Below the pieces are notes generated by a model. That model had not been told where the DNA came from, made no database searches, and saw nothing but the letters and a program-made list of their open reading frames with translations. Shown here piece after piece: positions 33,138-41,454 of a stretch of DNA of 64,000 nt; the stretch's first letter is position 1, and each line of letters begins with the position of its first letter. Source of the stretch: Paractinoplanes pyxinae (GTDB taxonomy: Bacteria > Actinomycetota > Actinomycetes > Mycobacteriales > Micromonosporaceae); the NCBI RefSeq assembly GCF_026626335.1, contig NZ_JAPNTZ010000005.1, forward strand, positions 310,001 through 374,000. Reading direction: 5' to 3'. The translations under genes were made by a program, and so were the position numbers.

Positions 33138-34118
33138 GTGGACCAAGGCACGCTGGACCGGGCCCGCAGCGGCGACGCCGACGCCTTTCGCACGCTGACC
33201 GCGCCGCACGAGCGCGAACTGCTGCTGCACTGCTACCGGATGCTCGGTTCTCTGACCGACGCCGAAGACCTCCTGCAGGACACGATGCTCGCCGCGTGGC
33301 GCGGCCTGCCCGCTTTCGAGGGCCGCTCCTCTGTACGCACCTGGCTCTACCGCATAGCCACGAACCGCTGCCTCAACGCCCTCCGCGCCGGCCGCCGCAT
33401 ACCGCCGGAACCCGTCGCCCCGTTCGCCGTGCCCCCACCGACCCGGCGCGGCGAGGTCACCTGGCTTCAGCCGTACGCCGACAGCCTGCTCGAAGGCCTG
33501 CCGGAGCACACACCCGGCCCGGACGCCCGCTACGAGACGCAGGAGGCGGTGCAACTGGCGTTCATCACCGCCCTGCAGCGCATGCCGCCCCGCCAGGCCG
33601 CCACCCTCATCCTGCGCGACGTCCTCGGCTACCCGCTGCGGGACGTCGCGGCGATGCTCGACACGACCGAGACAGCCGTCAAGGGCACCCTGCAACGTGC
33701 ACGAGCCGCCGCCCCCGCCGCGTCGTTTCCCGCCTCGAGACGATCGCAACCCGACCGGCCCGCGAACAGGGCGGGGCGGCCGGAACTCCGCCGGGCTGAG
33801 GACGAGGTGTCACGACGGTTCGCGAAGGCGTTCACCGCGGGCGACGTCGACGGAGTGGTCGCCCTGCTCACCGACGACGCCTGGCTGCGCATGCCGCCCG
33901 CCCCGCACGAGTACCACGGCCGCGACGCCATCACGGCCTTCCTCCGGGCGAGCATGTCCCACGCCGCCGGCCGGGGCCTCACGCTGCACCCCACCCGGGC
34001 CAACGCCCAGCCAGCGTTCACGGCATCCCTCTCCGGCGAGCCGGCCGGAATCATCGTCCTGACCGTGGCCGGTGACCGGATGACGGCCATCACGCGCTTC
34101 CACGGTGTCCGGTTCTAG
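33138..34118 (+). CDS. ECF sigma factor with C-terminal SnoaL-like domain (SigG-like)
   Basis: A 326-aa sigma factor. Region 2 is HERELLLHCYRMLGSLTDAEDLLQDTMLAAW with FEGRSSVRTWLYRIATNRCLNAL. Region 4 lies at about residues 130-190 (LQRMPPRQAATLILRDVLGY, LRDVAAMLDTTETAVKGTLQRARA). After an Arg/Pro linker, residues 215-326 form an NTF2/SnoaL-like domain (FAKAFTAGDVDGVVALLTDDAWLRMPP) as in mycobacterial SigG/SigJ-type factors, where it modulates activity without an anti-sigma. GTG start at 33138. The 136-bp structured repeat begins two bases after its stop and would form its 3' UTR. Confidence 0.9.
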   Translation: MDQGTLDRARSGDADAFRTLTAPHERELLLHCYRMLGSLTDAEDLLQDTMLAAWRGLPAFEGRSSVRTWLYRIATNRCLNALRAGRRIPPEPVAPFAVPPPTRRGEVTWLQPYADSLLEGLPEHTPGPDARYETQEAVQLAFITALQRMPPRQAATLILRDVLGYPLRDVAAMLDTTETAVKGTLQRARAAAPAASFPASRRSQPDRPANRAGRPELRRAEDEVSRRFAKAFTAGDVDGVVALLTDDAWLRMPPAPHEYHGRDAITAFLRASMSHAAGRGLTLHPTRANAQPAFTASLSGEPAGIIVLTVAGDRMTAITRFHGVRF

Positions 34119-34120
34119 GA

Positions 34121-34256
34121 GCGCAACCACTCACGCAGGTCGCCCGGGTGGTTTTCGCGTTCTGGACGCGCCAGCGGCCAGCGGAAGCCGCCCGGGCCCT
34201 CGGCGGGAGCGACGGTCTGTAACCCACCACCCCGCTACGACATCAGCCTTTGACCT
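34121..34256 (+). ncRNA. Structured dispersed repeat, copy A (candidate RNA element)
   Basis: This 136-bp stretch matches 63157-63292 along its whole length without gaps. The flanks are near-identical, but the stem arms differ. Arms 34145-34158 and 34181-34194 pair at all 14 positions, three as U-G. In copy B the same 14 positions also pair, with both partners changed at several places. The 22-base loop holds CTGG-ACGCG-CCAG (34162-34174) and is almost unchanged. An outer GTCGC (34139-34143) pairs with GCGAC (34209-34213). The wobble pairs work only if the plus strand is transcribed, which here is the 3' UTR of the sigma gene. Confidence 0.6.
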
Positions 34257-34271
34257 TCGCTCTTCGTCGAA

Positions 34272-34442
34272 CTAAGAGGTGACGATCAGCAGCAGCCAGC
34301 CCAGCAGCAACGCCCCCAGCAGAGCCGCCAGCACCCACGTCGGGACGCGATGGCCGCCCTCGCGATTGCGCCGGATCTCGGCCCGGATGCGGTCGCGCTT
34401 GCGCTCCACCCGGGAGCGCGGTTGCTGGTCGGGCCCGTCCAT
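34272..34442 (-). CDS. Small single-pass membrane protein downstream of pafA
   Basis: A 56-aa protein. The first 33 residues are polar and strongly basic (SRVERKRDRIRAEIRRNREG). The rest is one hydrophobic helix (VLAALLGALLLGWLLLIVT) ending at Ser. It starts at ATG 34442, 18 bp after the pafA stop, and ends at TAG 34272-34274. It looks like a tail-anchored or C-in membrane protein with a basic coiled-coil-like head. The tight spacing implies co-transcription with pafA. I do not know a function; it could tether PafA or another partner to the membrane (speculation). Confidence 0.75.
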   Translation of the reverse strand: MDGPDQQPRSRVERKRDRIRAEIRRNREGGHRVPTWVLAALLGALLLGWLLLIVTS

Positions 34443-34460
34443 GGCCCGACCAGCCTAACC

Positions 34461-35819
34461 TCACATGCTGGCGATCAACCGCTCCACCCGCTCGTCGTAC
34501 GCGCGGAACGGGTCTTTGCAGAGCACGGTGCGCTGCGCCTGGTCGTTGAGCTTGAGGTGCACCCAGTCGACGGTGAAGTCGCGGCGCTTCTCCTGCGCGT
34601 GGCGGATGAACTCGCCGCGCAGGCGGGCCCGGGTGGTCTGCGGCGGCGTCTCCTTCGCCTCGAAGATCTCGAGGTCGTTGGAGATGCGGTCGACCTGCTT
34701 GCGCTTCTCCATCAGCGCGTAGAGGCCGCGGCCCCGGCGCACGTCGTGGTAGGCCAGGTCGAGCTGGGCGACCCGCGGGTGGCTCATCGGGATCTGGTGC
34801 TTGGCCTGGTAGCGCTCGATCAGCTTGTACTTCGAGACCCAGTCGATCTCGCGCGAGACCGGGTCGAGGTCGCCCGTCTCGATCGCGTTGAGCACGCGGC
34901 CCCACAGCTCGACGACGCGCTTGGCGGTCTGGTCGCCGCCGCGGCGCTCGACGAACTCGGTCGCCTTGGCCAGGTACTCCTGCTGGATCTCGAGGGCGCT
35001 GACCTCTTTGTTGTTGGCCAGGCGGATCTTGCGGCGACCGGTGATGTCGTGGCTGACCTCGCGGATGGCCCGGATCGGGTTCTCGAGCGAGAGGTCGCGC
35101 ATGACCACGCCGGCCTCGATCATGCGGAGCACGATGTCGGCGCTGCCCACCTTGAGCAGCGTCGTCACCTCGTTCATGTTGGAGTCGCCCACGATGACGT
35201 GCAGGCGGCGGTAGCGCTCGGCGTCGGCGTGCGGCTCGTCGCGCGTGTTGATGATCGGGCGGGACCGCGTCGTCGCGCTGGAGACGCCCTCCCAGATGTG
35301 CTCGGCGCGCTGCGAGAGGCAGAAGACGGCGCCGCGCGGGGTCTGCAGCACCTTGCCGGCGCCGCAGATGAGCTGACGGGTCACTAGGAACGGGATGAGG
35401 ACGTCGGCGAGCCGGCCGAACTCGCCGTGGCGCGACACGAGGTAGTTCTCGTGACAGCCGTACGAGTTGCCGGCGGAGTCGGTGTTGTTCTTGAACAGGT
35501 AGATCTCGCCCGCGATGCCCTCGTCGTGCAGCCGTTTCTCGGCGTCGACCAGCAGGCCCTCGAGAATCCGCTCGCCGGCCCGGTCGTGCGCGACCAGGTC
35601 GGTGACGGAGTCGCACTCGGGGGTCGCGTACTCGGGGTGGGAACCGACATCGAGGTAGAGGCGGGCGCCGTTACGGAGGAAAACGTTGCTGCTGCGTCCC
35701 CAGGACACCACTCGGCGGAACAGGTAGCGGGCCACCTCGTCGGGCGACAGCCGCCGCTGCCCCCGGTAAGTACACGTGACGCCGTACTCGGTCTCGAGGC
35801 CGAAAATTCGCCGTTCCAT
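34461..35819 (-). CDS. pafA: Pup-protein ligase PafA
   Basis: A 452-aa carboxylate-amine ligase of the glutamine-synthetase-like fold. It joins the C-terminal Glu of Pup to lysines of target proteins using ATP. The N-terminal [15 protein letters not shown] strand carries metal-binding Glu residues, the catalytic Asp is Asp57 in [15 protein letters not shown], and [20 protein letters not shown] and [20 protein letters not shown] are family landmarks. Its length fits PafA (about 450) rather than Dop (about 500). An ATG start with TAGTGT six bases upstream suggests a leaderless transcript. In mycobacteria it precedes pafB, but here about 11 kb separates them. Confidence 0.96.
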   Translation of the reverse strand: MERRIFGLETEYGVTCTYRGQRRLSPDEVARYLFRRVVSWGRSSNVFLRNGARLYLDVGSHPEYATPECDSVTDLVAHDRAGERILEGLLVDAEKRLHDEGIAGEIYLFKNNTDSAGNSYGCHENYLVSRHGEFGRLADVLIPFLVTRQLICGAGKVLQTPRGAVFCLSQRAEHIWEGVSSATTRSRPIINTRDEPHADAERYRRLHVIVGDSNMNEVTTLLKVGSADIVLRMIEAGVVMRDLSLENPIRAIREVSHDITGRRKIRLANNKEVSALEIQQEYLAKATEFVERRGGDQTAKRVVELWGRVLNAIETGDLDPVSREIDWVSKYKLIERYQAKHQIPMSHPRVAQLDLAYHDVRRGRGLYALMEKRKQVDRISNDLEIFEAKETPPQTTRARLRGEFIRHAQEKRRDFTVDWVHLKLNDQAQRTVLCKDPFRAYDERVERLIASM

Positions 35820-35883
35820 GACGAAACACTAGCCGCATAAGCCACCCATTGGCAGTCACCCAGCGCCGGTAGAGTCGTTACGG

Positions 35884-36825
35884 ATGAACGTTCTGGTCAC
35901 CGGCGGCGCCGGCTTCATCGGCTCGCACTTCGTGCGCGCGATGCTGGCCGACCGGTTGCCGGGTCTGGAAGGCGCGCGGGTCACGGTTCTCGACAAGCTT
36001 GTGTACGCGGAGAGCTTCGCCAATCTCGGGCCGGTCGCGCACGAGAAGCGTCTCGATTTCGTCCCCGGCGACGTGGCCGAGAGCGCCCTGGCCGAGGTGG
36101 TCGTCCGGCGCCACGACGCGATCGTCCACTTCGCCGCCGGCCCCGACGTCACCTCGAACGTGCTGGGCACCCAGGTGCTGCTGGACGCCGCCCGCCGCCA
36201 TAACCTGGCCCGATTTGTGCACATCTCGACCGATGCGGTGTACGGCCCGATCCCCACCGGCGCCTGGTCGGAGCGCGCGCCTCTGTCGCCCACAACCCCA
36301 TACGCGGCCGCCAAAGCCTCCGCCGATCTGCTGGCCCTGGCCGCTCACCGCACGCACGGCCTCCCGGTCACGATTGTCCGTCCCAGCAGCGTGTACGGCG
36401 GTAACCAGCACCCCACCCATCTGATCCCCCGCCTCGCCACCACCGCCCTGACCGGCGGAACCCTCACCCTGCTCGGCGAGGGCGCCCACATCCGCGACTG
36501 GCTGCACGTGTACGACCTGATCCGAGCGGTCGCCCTGGTCCTCACCGACGGCCGCCCCGGCGAGACCTACAACGTGGCCGGCAGCGTCGAGATAGCCCAC
36601 AAAGACCTGGCCACCCTGGTGCTCGAAGAGCTGGACGCGCCCACCACCCGCATCACCTACGTCCCCGACCGCCCCGGCCACGACCTGCGCCGAGCCATGG
36701 ACGACGACAAGATCCGCCACGACCTGGGCTGGCGCCCGCGGGTGGAGTTCGCCTCCGGCCTGACCAGCACCGTTCGCTGGTACCGGGACAACCCCGACTG
36801 GTGGCGCCCCCTCACGAGCGACTAG
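35884..36825 (+). CDS. NAD-dependent epimerase/dehydratase (RmlB-like, altered active site)
   Basis: A 313-aa extended short-chain dehydrogenase. The Rossmann start is NVLVTGGAGFIGSHFVRAML, and the sequence resembles dTDP-glucose 4,6-dehydratase throughout (LDKLVYAESFANLG, RLDFVPGDVAE, FVHISTDAVYG, YAAAKASADLL, RPSSVYGGNQHPTHLIPR, IRDWLHVYDLIRA, GETYNVAG). True RmlB has S-T-D-E-V-Y-G; here the catalytic Glu is Ala (STDAVYG). The Tyr-x3-Lys pair is kept, so it likely oxidises/epimerises an NDP-sugar rather than dehydrates it. It is divergent from pafA; TTGGCA 35849 and TAGAGT 35870 form a possible promoter. Confidence 0.88.
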   Translation: MNVLVTGGAGFIGSHFVRAMLADRLPGLEGARVTVLDKLVYAESFANLGPVAHEKRLDFVPGDVAESALAEVVVRRHDAIVHFAAGPDVTSNVLGTQVLLDAARRHNLARFVHISTDAVYGPIPTGAWSERAPLSPTTPYAAAKASADLLALAAHRTHGLPVTIVRPSSVYGGNQHPTHLIPRLATTALTGGTLTLLGEGAHIRDWLHVYDLIRAVALVLTDGRPGETYNVAGSVEIAHKDLATLVLEELDAPTTRITYVPDRPGHDLRRAMDDDKIRHDLGWRPRVEFASGLTSTVRWYRDNPDWWRPLTSD

Positions 36826-37570
36826 CGGCGGCCGCCGTGGCAATGGTGGCCGAGCCCGCGGCCGCAGCCCAGCGCACCACCTTGGGACGACTGCGGGTGA
36901 GGGCCGTCGTGGCCAGGCCCCACATGGACGCCAGCGCGAGCGGGAGCGCGCCCCGCTGAGTGCGGGCCACTCCTCCGGCTACCGCGGCCGAGGCGAGAAG
37001 CACAGCGGCCGTCGAGGCCGCCACCAGGCGTGAGTCGTTCTTCCCGACCCCGGCAGCCACCGCGCCGGCGGCTAAATTGACCGTGCTGGCCAGTGCCGTC
37101 CAGCCGAGCAGCAACCCGGTGCTCGCGGGCGTCAGGGCAGCCGGGCCGGACAGCGACCGCACACGCTGCGCACGGCCGGGGCGGGCGGAAGGCGGGACGC
37201 TCTGCGCCCGGCCGTAAGCAAGAGCGGCGAAAGCGGTAGCGACAGGCAGCAGCCCCGGCGTGAACTCAAAGCGCCCACTCTGCGCGGCCAGCGACCAGGC
37301 CGTGTTGACCGCATAGGCGCCGACCAGCGGCCACCCCGTGCGCCGGCTCATCGGGTCGCCGCGGCCCGCGGGTAAGCACTGGGCCACCGTCGAGGCAATG
37401 CACCCCGCGAAGATCGGCCCCCACACCGCGAACGCGTAGTCGGGCGGCGTGATCACCGTGTCGTAGCGGGCCGTCTGCTCACCACGGCCGAACAGCGCGC
37501 CCAAGCAGGGCACACCGACGAAAGCAGCGCACGAGGAAGCCAGGGCGAAGGAACGAACGTTGTCAGTCAT
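36812..37570 (-). CDS. TspO/MBR-like multipass membrane protein
   Basis: A 252-aa membrane protein with about six to seven hydrophobic helices. ITPPDYAFAVWGPIFAG at residues 40-56 resembles the tryptophan-rich TspO/MBR-type opening, and AYAVNTAWSLAAQSGRFEFTP matches the second half of that motif. It is longer than TspO (about 160 aa) and resembles the larger tryptophan-rich sensory-protein relatives. The ligand is unknown. Its ATG lies inside the hairpin that follows prcA, and its 3' end overlaps the convergent epimerase by 14 bp. Confidence 0.75.
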   Translation of the reverse strand: MTDNVRSFALASSCAAFVGVPCLGALFGRGEQTARYDTVITPPDYAFAVWGPIFAGCIASTVAQCLPAGRGDPMSRRTGWPLVGAYAVNTAWSLAAQSGRFEFTPGLLPVATAFAALAYGRAQSVPPSARPGRAQRVRSLSGPAALTPASTGLLLGWTALASTVNLAAGAVAAGVGKNDSRLVAASTAAVLLASAAVAGGVARTQRGALPLALASMWGLATTALTRSRPKVVRWAAAAGSATIATAAAASRS

Positions 37571-37600
37571 GCCCCCGGTGTATACCCACCGGGGGCATGA
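37567..37600 (-). terminator. Strong hairpin after prcA that also covers the next start codon
   Basis: TCATGCCCCCGGT (37567-37579) and ACCGGGGGCATGA (37588-37600) pair perfectly over 13 bp with an 8-base loop, 6 bp downstream of the prcA stop. It is a good rho-independent-type stem for the prcB-prcA transcript. The distal arm contains the ATG (37568-37570) of the TspO-like gene and its G-rich upstream region, so read-through RNA would have that start site masked. Confidence 0.65.
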
Positions 37601-37605
37601 TCGCG

Positions 37606-38469
37606 TCAGGAACCGTCGCCGTTGACACCGTCGGTGGGCTCGGCCGGGTCGCCCTCGGCCGGGGTCACCGGCGTCGGGGTCGGCTCGGACGCCGCCGACA
37701 CCGCGGGCTTGTCGGTGCCGGCCGGCGGCGGAGCCGCGTCCACGTCGCCCAGGTCCTGCTCGGGCACGTCCTTCTGGCCCTCGAGCAGGGTGGTCAGCGC
37801 CACCCCGTGGATGCGCCGGAACGCGCGGCCCTTGCGCCGCCGGTCGAGCACGGCCACCTCGAGCTGCTTGGCGTCGAGCTTGCGGGTCTGGCCGTTCTCG
37901 CCGCCCACGCTGCCCAGCGCCTCGGCCGCCAGCGCGAGCGCCACCGGCAGTTCGGCCGCCGAGTCGTGCCGCTCGCGCAGCACGTTCGAGATGGCCTCGG
38001 CCTGGCCGCCCATCGCCATGAAGCCCGGCTCGTCCATCACCGAACCGTCGTACGTGATGCGGTAGAGCTCGTCCGTCTCGGGTGAGGCCCCGACCTGGGC
38101 GATGCAGATCTCCACCTCGTACGGCTTCTGCGTCTCGGTGAAGATGGCGCCCAGCGTCTGCGTGTACGCGTTGGCCAGGAACCGCCCGGTCACGTCGCGA
38201 CGGTCGTAGCTGTAGCCGTTGACGTCGGCCATCCGGATGCCGGCCCGGCGCAGGCTCTCGAACTCGTTGTACCGCCCGACCGCGGCGAACCCGATCTTGT
38301 CGTAGATCTCGCTGATCTTGCGGAGCGTCGTGATGTTCTCGGCGACCAGCAGGATGCCGCCCTCATACGTCAGCACCACGGCCGACCGGCCGCGGGCGAT
38401 GCCCTTGCGGGCGTACTCCGAGCGGTCGCGCTGGACCTGCTCGGGCGATGCGTAAAACTGCATGGCCAC
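37606..38469 (-). CDS. prcA: 20S proteasome alpha subunit PrcA
   Basis: A 287-aa alpha-type proteasome subunit forming the outer rings and gate of the 20S core. The N-terminal gating helix [25 protein letters not shown] is typical, with [17 protein letters not shown] and [21 protein letters not shown] Pro/Asp-rich acidic tail follows residue 240. GTG 38469 is preceded by AAAGGGAG at good spacing; an ATG two codons later (38463) is an alternative. It lies 54 bp after prcB in the same operon. There is no catalytic Thr, as expected for alpha subunits. Confidence 0.96.
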   Translation of the reverse strand: MAMQFYASPEQVQRDRSEYARKGIARGRSAVVLTYEGGILLVAENITTLRKISEIYDKIGFAAVGRYNEFESLRRAGIRMADVNGYSYDRRDVTGRFLANAYTQTLGAIFTETQKPYEVEICIAQVGASPETDELYRITYDGSVMDEPGFMAMGGQAEAISNVLRERHDSAAELPVALALAAEALGSVGGENGQTRKLDAKQLEVAVLDRRRKGRAFRRIHGVALTTLLEGQKDVPEQDLGDVDAAPPPAGTDKPAVSAASEPTPTPVTPAEGDPAEPTDGVNGDGS

Positions 38470-38523
38470 GGGTGGCTACTCCCTTTCGTCCCAGGTGAAT
38501 TCGGCTGTTACCACCAACCGGAC

Positions 38524-39363
38524 TCAGCCGCCCGGATTCTCCATGCGCCCGGCCACCACGGCCTCGGCCACCGCGGTGACCTCGGCCTCGGTCAGCCGGT
38601 GCGTGCCGTTGGCCGTCGCCGACATCACCACCGGGAAGATCTTGCGGGTCAGGTCGGGACCACCGGTCGCCGTGTCGTCGTCGGCCGCGTCGTACAGCGC
38701 CTCGACCGCCAGCCGGACCGCGTCGTCGGTGCTCAGACCGGCCCGGTACTTCTTCTTCAGAGCCGACTTGGCGAACAGCGAACCCGACCCGATCGCGTCG
38801 TAGCCGGTCTCTTCGTACAGGCCGCCGGCCACGTCGAAGCTGAAGATGCGCCCGACCTTGGACGGGTCGGCCGGCGCCAGGTCGTAGCCCGCGAACAGCG
38901 GCACCACGGCCAGGCCCTGCATCGCCGCGCCCAGGTTGCCGCGCACCATGCCGGCCAGCCGGTTCGCCTTGCCGTCGGTCGAGAGCATCGTGCCCTCGAT
39001 CTTCTCGTAGTGCTCGAGCTCGACCTGGAACAGCCGCATCAGCTCGATGCCGATGCCCGCCGTGCCGGCGATGCCGATCAGCGAGTACGAGTCGGCCGGG
39101 TGCACCTTTTCGATGTCCCGGCTGGCGATCAGGTTGCCCATCGTCGCGCGCCGGTCGCCGCCCATCACGACACCCTCGGCGGTCGCGATGGCCACGATCG
39201 TCGTCGCGTGGGGCGCGATGTCGGCCGAGAGCCCCGGCGGCAGCGGCCGGCGGCCCGGCAGAAGTTCCGGGGACGCATGGGTCAGGAACTGCGTGAAGGA
39301 GGACGTCCCCGCGTTGGTGAAGTAATCCGGCATGCGCCCGGATGGATCAAAGTCCTTTGCCAC
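38524..39363 (-). CDS. prcB: 20S proteasome beta subunit PrcB
   Basis: A 279-aa proprotein. The first 53 residues are the propeptide, removed to expose the catalytic Thr54 ([23 protein letters not shown]). The beta-ring active-site Asp and Lys regions follow ([14 protein letters not shown] and [22 protein letters not shown]). The residue before the Thr is Ala, whereas most processing sites have Gly at -1. GTG 39363 has a GAAAGGAA site upstream. It forms the proteolytic inner rings with PrcA. Confidence 0.95.
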   Translation of the reverse strand: MAKDFDPSGRMPDYFTNAGTSSFTQFLTHASPELLPGRRPLPPGLSADIAPHATTIVAIATAEGVVMGGDRRATMGNLIASRDIEKVHPADSYSLIGIAGTAGIGIELMRLFQVELEHYEKIEGTMLSTDGKANRLAGMVRGNLGAAMQGLAVVPLFAGYDLAPADPSKVGRIFSFDVAGGLYEETGYDAIGSGSLFAKSALKKKYRAGLSTDDAVRLAVEALYDAADDDTATGGPDLTRKIFPVVMSATANGTHRLTEAEVTAVAEAVVAGRMENPGG

Positions 39364-39453
39364 GTGGTTCCTTTCAGTTCCGTGTTTGCTCCGGCATCCC
39401 CAGAGCTGCCGGTGCAGTTGACGAACCCTATCCCGCGGCGAGGGGGCGAGGCG

Positions 39454-39513
39454 ATGATCGTGGTCGACGTGTTGGACCTGATGGCGACGGCCGCCAGGCA
39501 GACAAGCACCTGA
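39454..39513 (+). CDS. Possible 19-residue ORF between prcB and pup (antisense orientation)
   Basis: On the plus strand, opposite to the operon, an ATG at 39454 preceded by GAGGGGGCGAGG opens a 19-codon frame ([19 protein letters not shown]) ending at TGA 39511-39513. A CCGCGG hairpin with a T5 tract follows at 39530-39554. The strong ribosome-binding site plus terminator is suggestive of a small transcript, but coding of so short a peptide is unproven. Confidence 0.3.
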   Translation: MIVVDVLDLMATAARQTST

Positions 39514-39529
39514 CGGCCGCACATGATCC

Positions 39530-39554
39530 CCGCGGCTCACCGCGGCTCGTTTTT
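39530..39554 (+). terminator. CCGCGG hairpin followed by T5 (plus-strand terminator)
   Basis: CCGCGG at 39530-39535 and 39540-39545 form a 6-bp stem with loop CTCA, followed after four bases by TTTTT at 39550-39554. This is a rare classical U-tract terminator in this GC-rich window and it reads on the plus strand. A second hairpin, TCTGGG-N9-CCCAGA (39558-39578), lies next to it and could serve the minus-strand pup transcript. Confidence 0.5.
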
Positions 39555-39593
39555 CGCTCTGGGCTTAGCCGACCCAGAAACGGACAACCAGGT

Positions 39594-39809
39594 CTACTCT
39601 CCGCCCTTTTGGACGTAGCCCCTCACGAACTCTTCCGCGTTCTCTTCGAGCACGGAGTCGATCTCGTCGAGCAGGTCGTCGACGTCCTCGGTGATCTCGG
39701 CGTGCCGCTCGGCTACCTCAGGGTTGGCTTCAGTGGTGGTCTCGTCGATCTGCTCGTCCTGCCGGCCCTTGCCCGACTGCGACTGCCCGCCGGTGTCCCG
39801 AGTTGCCAT
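39594..39809 (-). CDS. pup: Prokaryotic ubiquitin-like protein Pup
   Basis: A 71-aa intrinsically disordered tag: a polar Gln/Lys-rich N-terminal half, then the helical Mpa-binding region ([20 protein letters not shown]) and the conserved [13 protein letters not shown] end. The last residue is Glu (codon GAG at 39599-39597), so the tag is ligation-ready. In mycobacteria the gene encodes Gln, which Dop must first deamidate. It lies between dop and prcB in the expected order. Confidence 0.97.
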   Translation of the reverse strand: MATRDTGGQSQSGKGRQDEQIDETTTEANPEVAERHAEITEDVDDLLDEIDSVLEENAEEFVRGYVQKGGE

Positions 39810-39889
39810 CGGTGTCCCCCTTCTGCGCCACCCGGAAGCCTGCGCCTACGGGTTGAGAAAAACCTACCTCGCGCCTGTGACAAAACCAC

Positions 39890-41407
39890 TCAGCGCGCGG
39901 TGATGACTTCGAGGAGATCCTTCGCGCTCTCGCACTTGTCGAACAGCGCGCCCACGTGCTTCTTGGTCCCCCGCTCGGGCTCCATCATCGGCACCCGCAC
40001 GAGCGACTCGCGCCCGACGTCGAAGATGACCGAGTCCCAGCTGGCCGCGACCACTTCGGACGCGTACTGGGCCAGGCACCGCCCGCGGAAGTAGGCCCGC
40101 GTGTCCTCCGGCGGCTCGGCCATGGCCCGCTGCACGTCGTCCGGCTCGAGCAGGGTCTTCATCGACCCGCGGGCGACCAGCCGGTGGTACAGCCCCTTCT
40201 CGGGCCGCACGTCGGCGTACTGCAGGTCGACCAGCTGCAGCTTGGGCGACGACCAGCCCAGGTTCTCGCGCTCGCGGTAGCCCTCGAGCAGCCGCAGCTT
40301 GGCCACCCAGTCGAGCGTGTCGGCGCATTCCATGGGGTCGCGCCCGAGCTTGTCGAGCGTGTCCTCCCAGCGGTCGAGCACGTCGCGCGTCTGCTCGTCG
40401 GCGTCGTCGCCCTCGCGCTGGTCGACGAATTCGCGGGCCCGCTCGTAGTAGGCCCACTGCAGGTCGAGCGCGGTCAGCTTGCGCCCGTCGCGCAGCCGGA
40501 TCAGGTGCTTGAGCGAGGGGTCGTGGCTGACCGACTTGAGCTCGCTGACCGGGTCGGCGATGCCCAGGTCGCCGCTGAACACCTTCTCCTCGATCATGTT
40601 GAGCACCAGCGAGGTGGTGCCCATCTTGAGGTAGCTGGCGATCTCGGACAGGTTGGCGTCGCCGATGATGACGTGCAGGCGCCGGTACTTGTCGGCGTCG
40701 GCGTGCGGCTCGTCGCGGGTGTTGATGATGGGCCGCTTGAGCGTCGTCTCGAGCCCGACCTCGACCTCGAAGAAGTCGGCCCGCGAGCTGATCTGGAAGC
40801 CGGAGCCGCTGCCGTCCTGCCCGAGGCCGACGCGCCCGACGCCGGTGAAGATCTGCCGGGTGACGAAGAACGGCGTGAGGTGGGCGACGATGTCGGCGAA
40901 CGGGGTCTGCCGCCGCATCAGGTAGTTCTCGTGCGACCCGTACGAGGCGCCCTTGTTGTCGGTGTTGTTCTTGTAGAGCTGGATGCGGTGCGTGCCGGGG
41001 ATGGTGGCCGCGCGCCGGGACGCCTCGGCCATCACGCGCTCGCCGGCCTTGTCCCACTTGACGACGTCGAGCGGGTTGGTGCACTCGGGCGTGCTGTATT
41101 CGGGGTGCGCGTGGTCGACGTAGAGGCGGGCGCCGTTGGTCAGTATCACGTTGGCCAGGCCGAGGTCTTCGTCGGCGAGGGCGTCGGCCGGGTCGTAGGC
41201 GGCGCCGGAGTAGGTGAAGCCGCGCGCGTCACGCAGCGGCGACTCCTCCTCGTAGTCCCACCGGGCGCGTCCGCCGCGGTTGAGCTCGGGCCGCGCGCCG
41301 TACGCGTTGACCACCTGCGACGAGGTGACCATCGGGTTGGCGCCGGGCTGCCCGGGGACGCTGATGCCGTACTCGACCTCGGTGCCCATAATCCGTCGAA
41401 CGCTCAT
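39890..41407 (-). CDS. dop: Depupylase/deamidase Dop
   Basis: A 505-aa homologue of PafA. It opens [20 protein letters not shown], carries the Dop-loop region between residues 38 and 75 (absent from PafA), the catalytic Asp98 in [33 protein letters not shown], and [20 protein letters not shown]. It hydrolyses the Pup-substrate isopeptide bond with ATP as cofactor. Because Pup here ends in Glu, its deamidase activity should not be needed and its role would be depupylation. It is 80 bp upstream of pup on the same strand. Confidence 0.96.
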   Translation of the reverse strand: MSVRRIMGTEVEYGISVPGQPGANPMVTSSQVVNAYGARPELNRGGRARWDYEEESPLRDARGFTYSGAAYDPADALADEDLGLANVILTNGARLYVDHAHPEYSTPECTNPLDVVKWDKAGERVMAEASRRAATIPGTHRIQLYKNNTDNKGASYGSHENYLMRRQTPFADIVAHLTPFFVTRQIFTGVGRVGLGQDGSGSGFQISSRADFFEVEVGLETTLKRPIINTRDEPHADADKYRRLHVIIGDANLSEIASYLKMGTTSLVLNMIEEKVFSGDLGIADPVSELKSVSHDPSLKHLIRLRDGRKLTALDLQWAYYERAREFVDQREGDDADEQTRDVLDRWEDTLDKLGRDPMECADTLDWVAKLRLLEGYRERENLGWSSPKLQLVDLQYADVRPEKGLYHRLVARGSMKTLLEPDDVQRAMAEPPEDTRAYFRGRCLAQYASEVVAASWDSVIFDVGRESLVRVPMMEPERGTKKHVGALFDKCESAKDLLEVITAR

Positions 41408-41454
41408 GCGACCACCCCACCCGCCACGTTGCCCCTGTTGCTCATGTATCGAGC

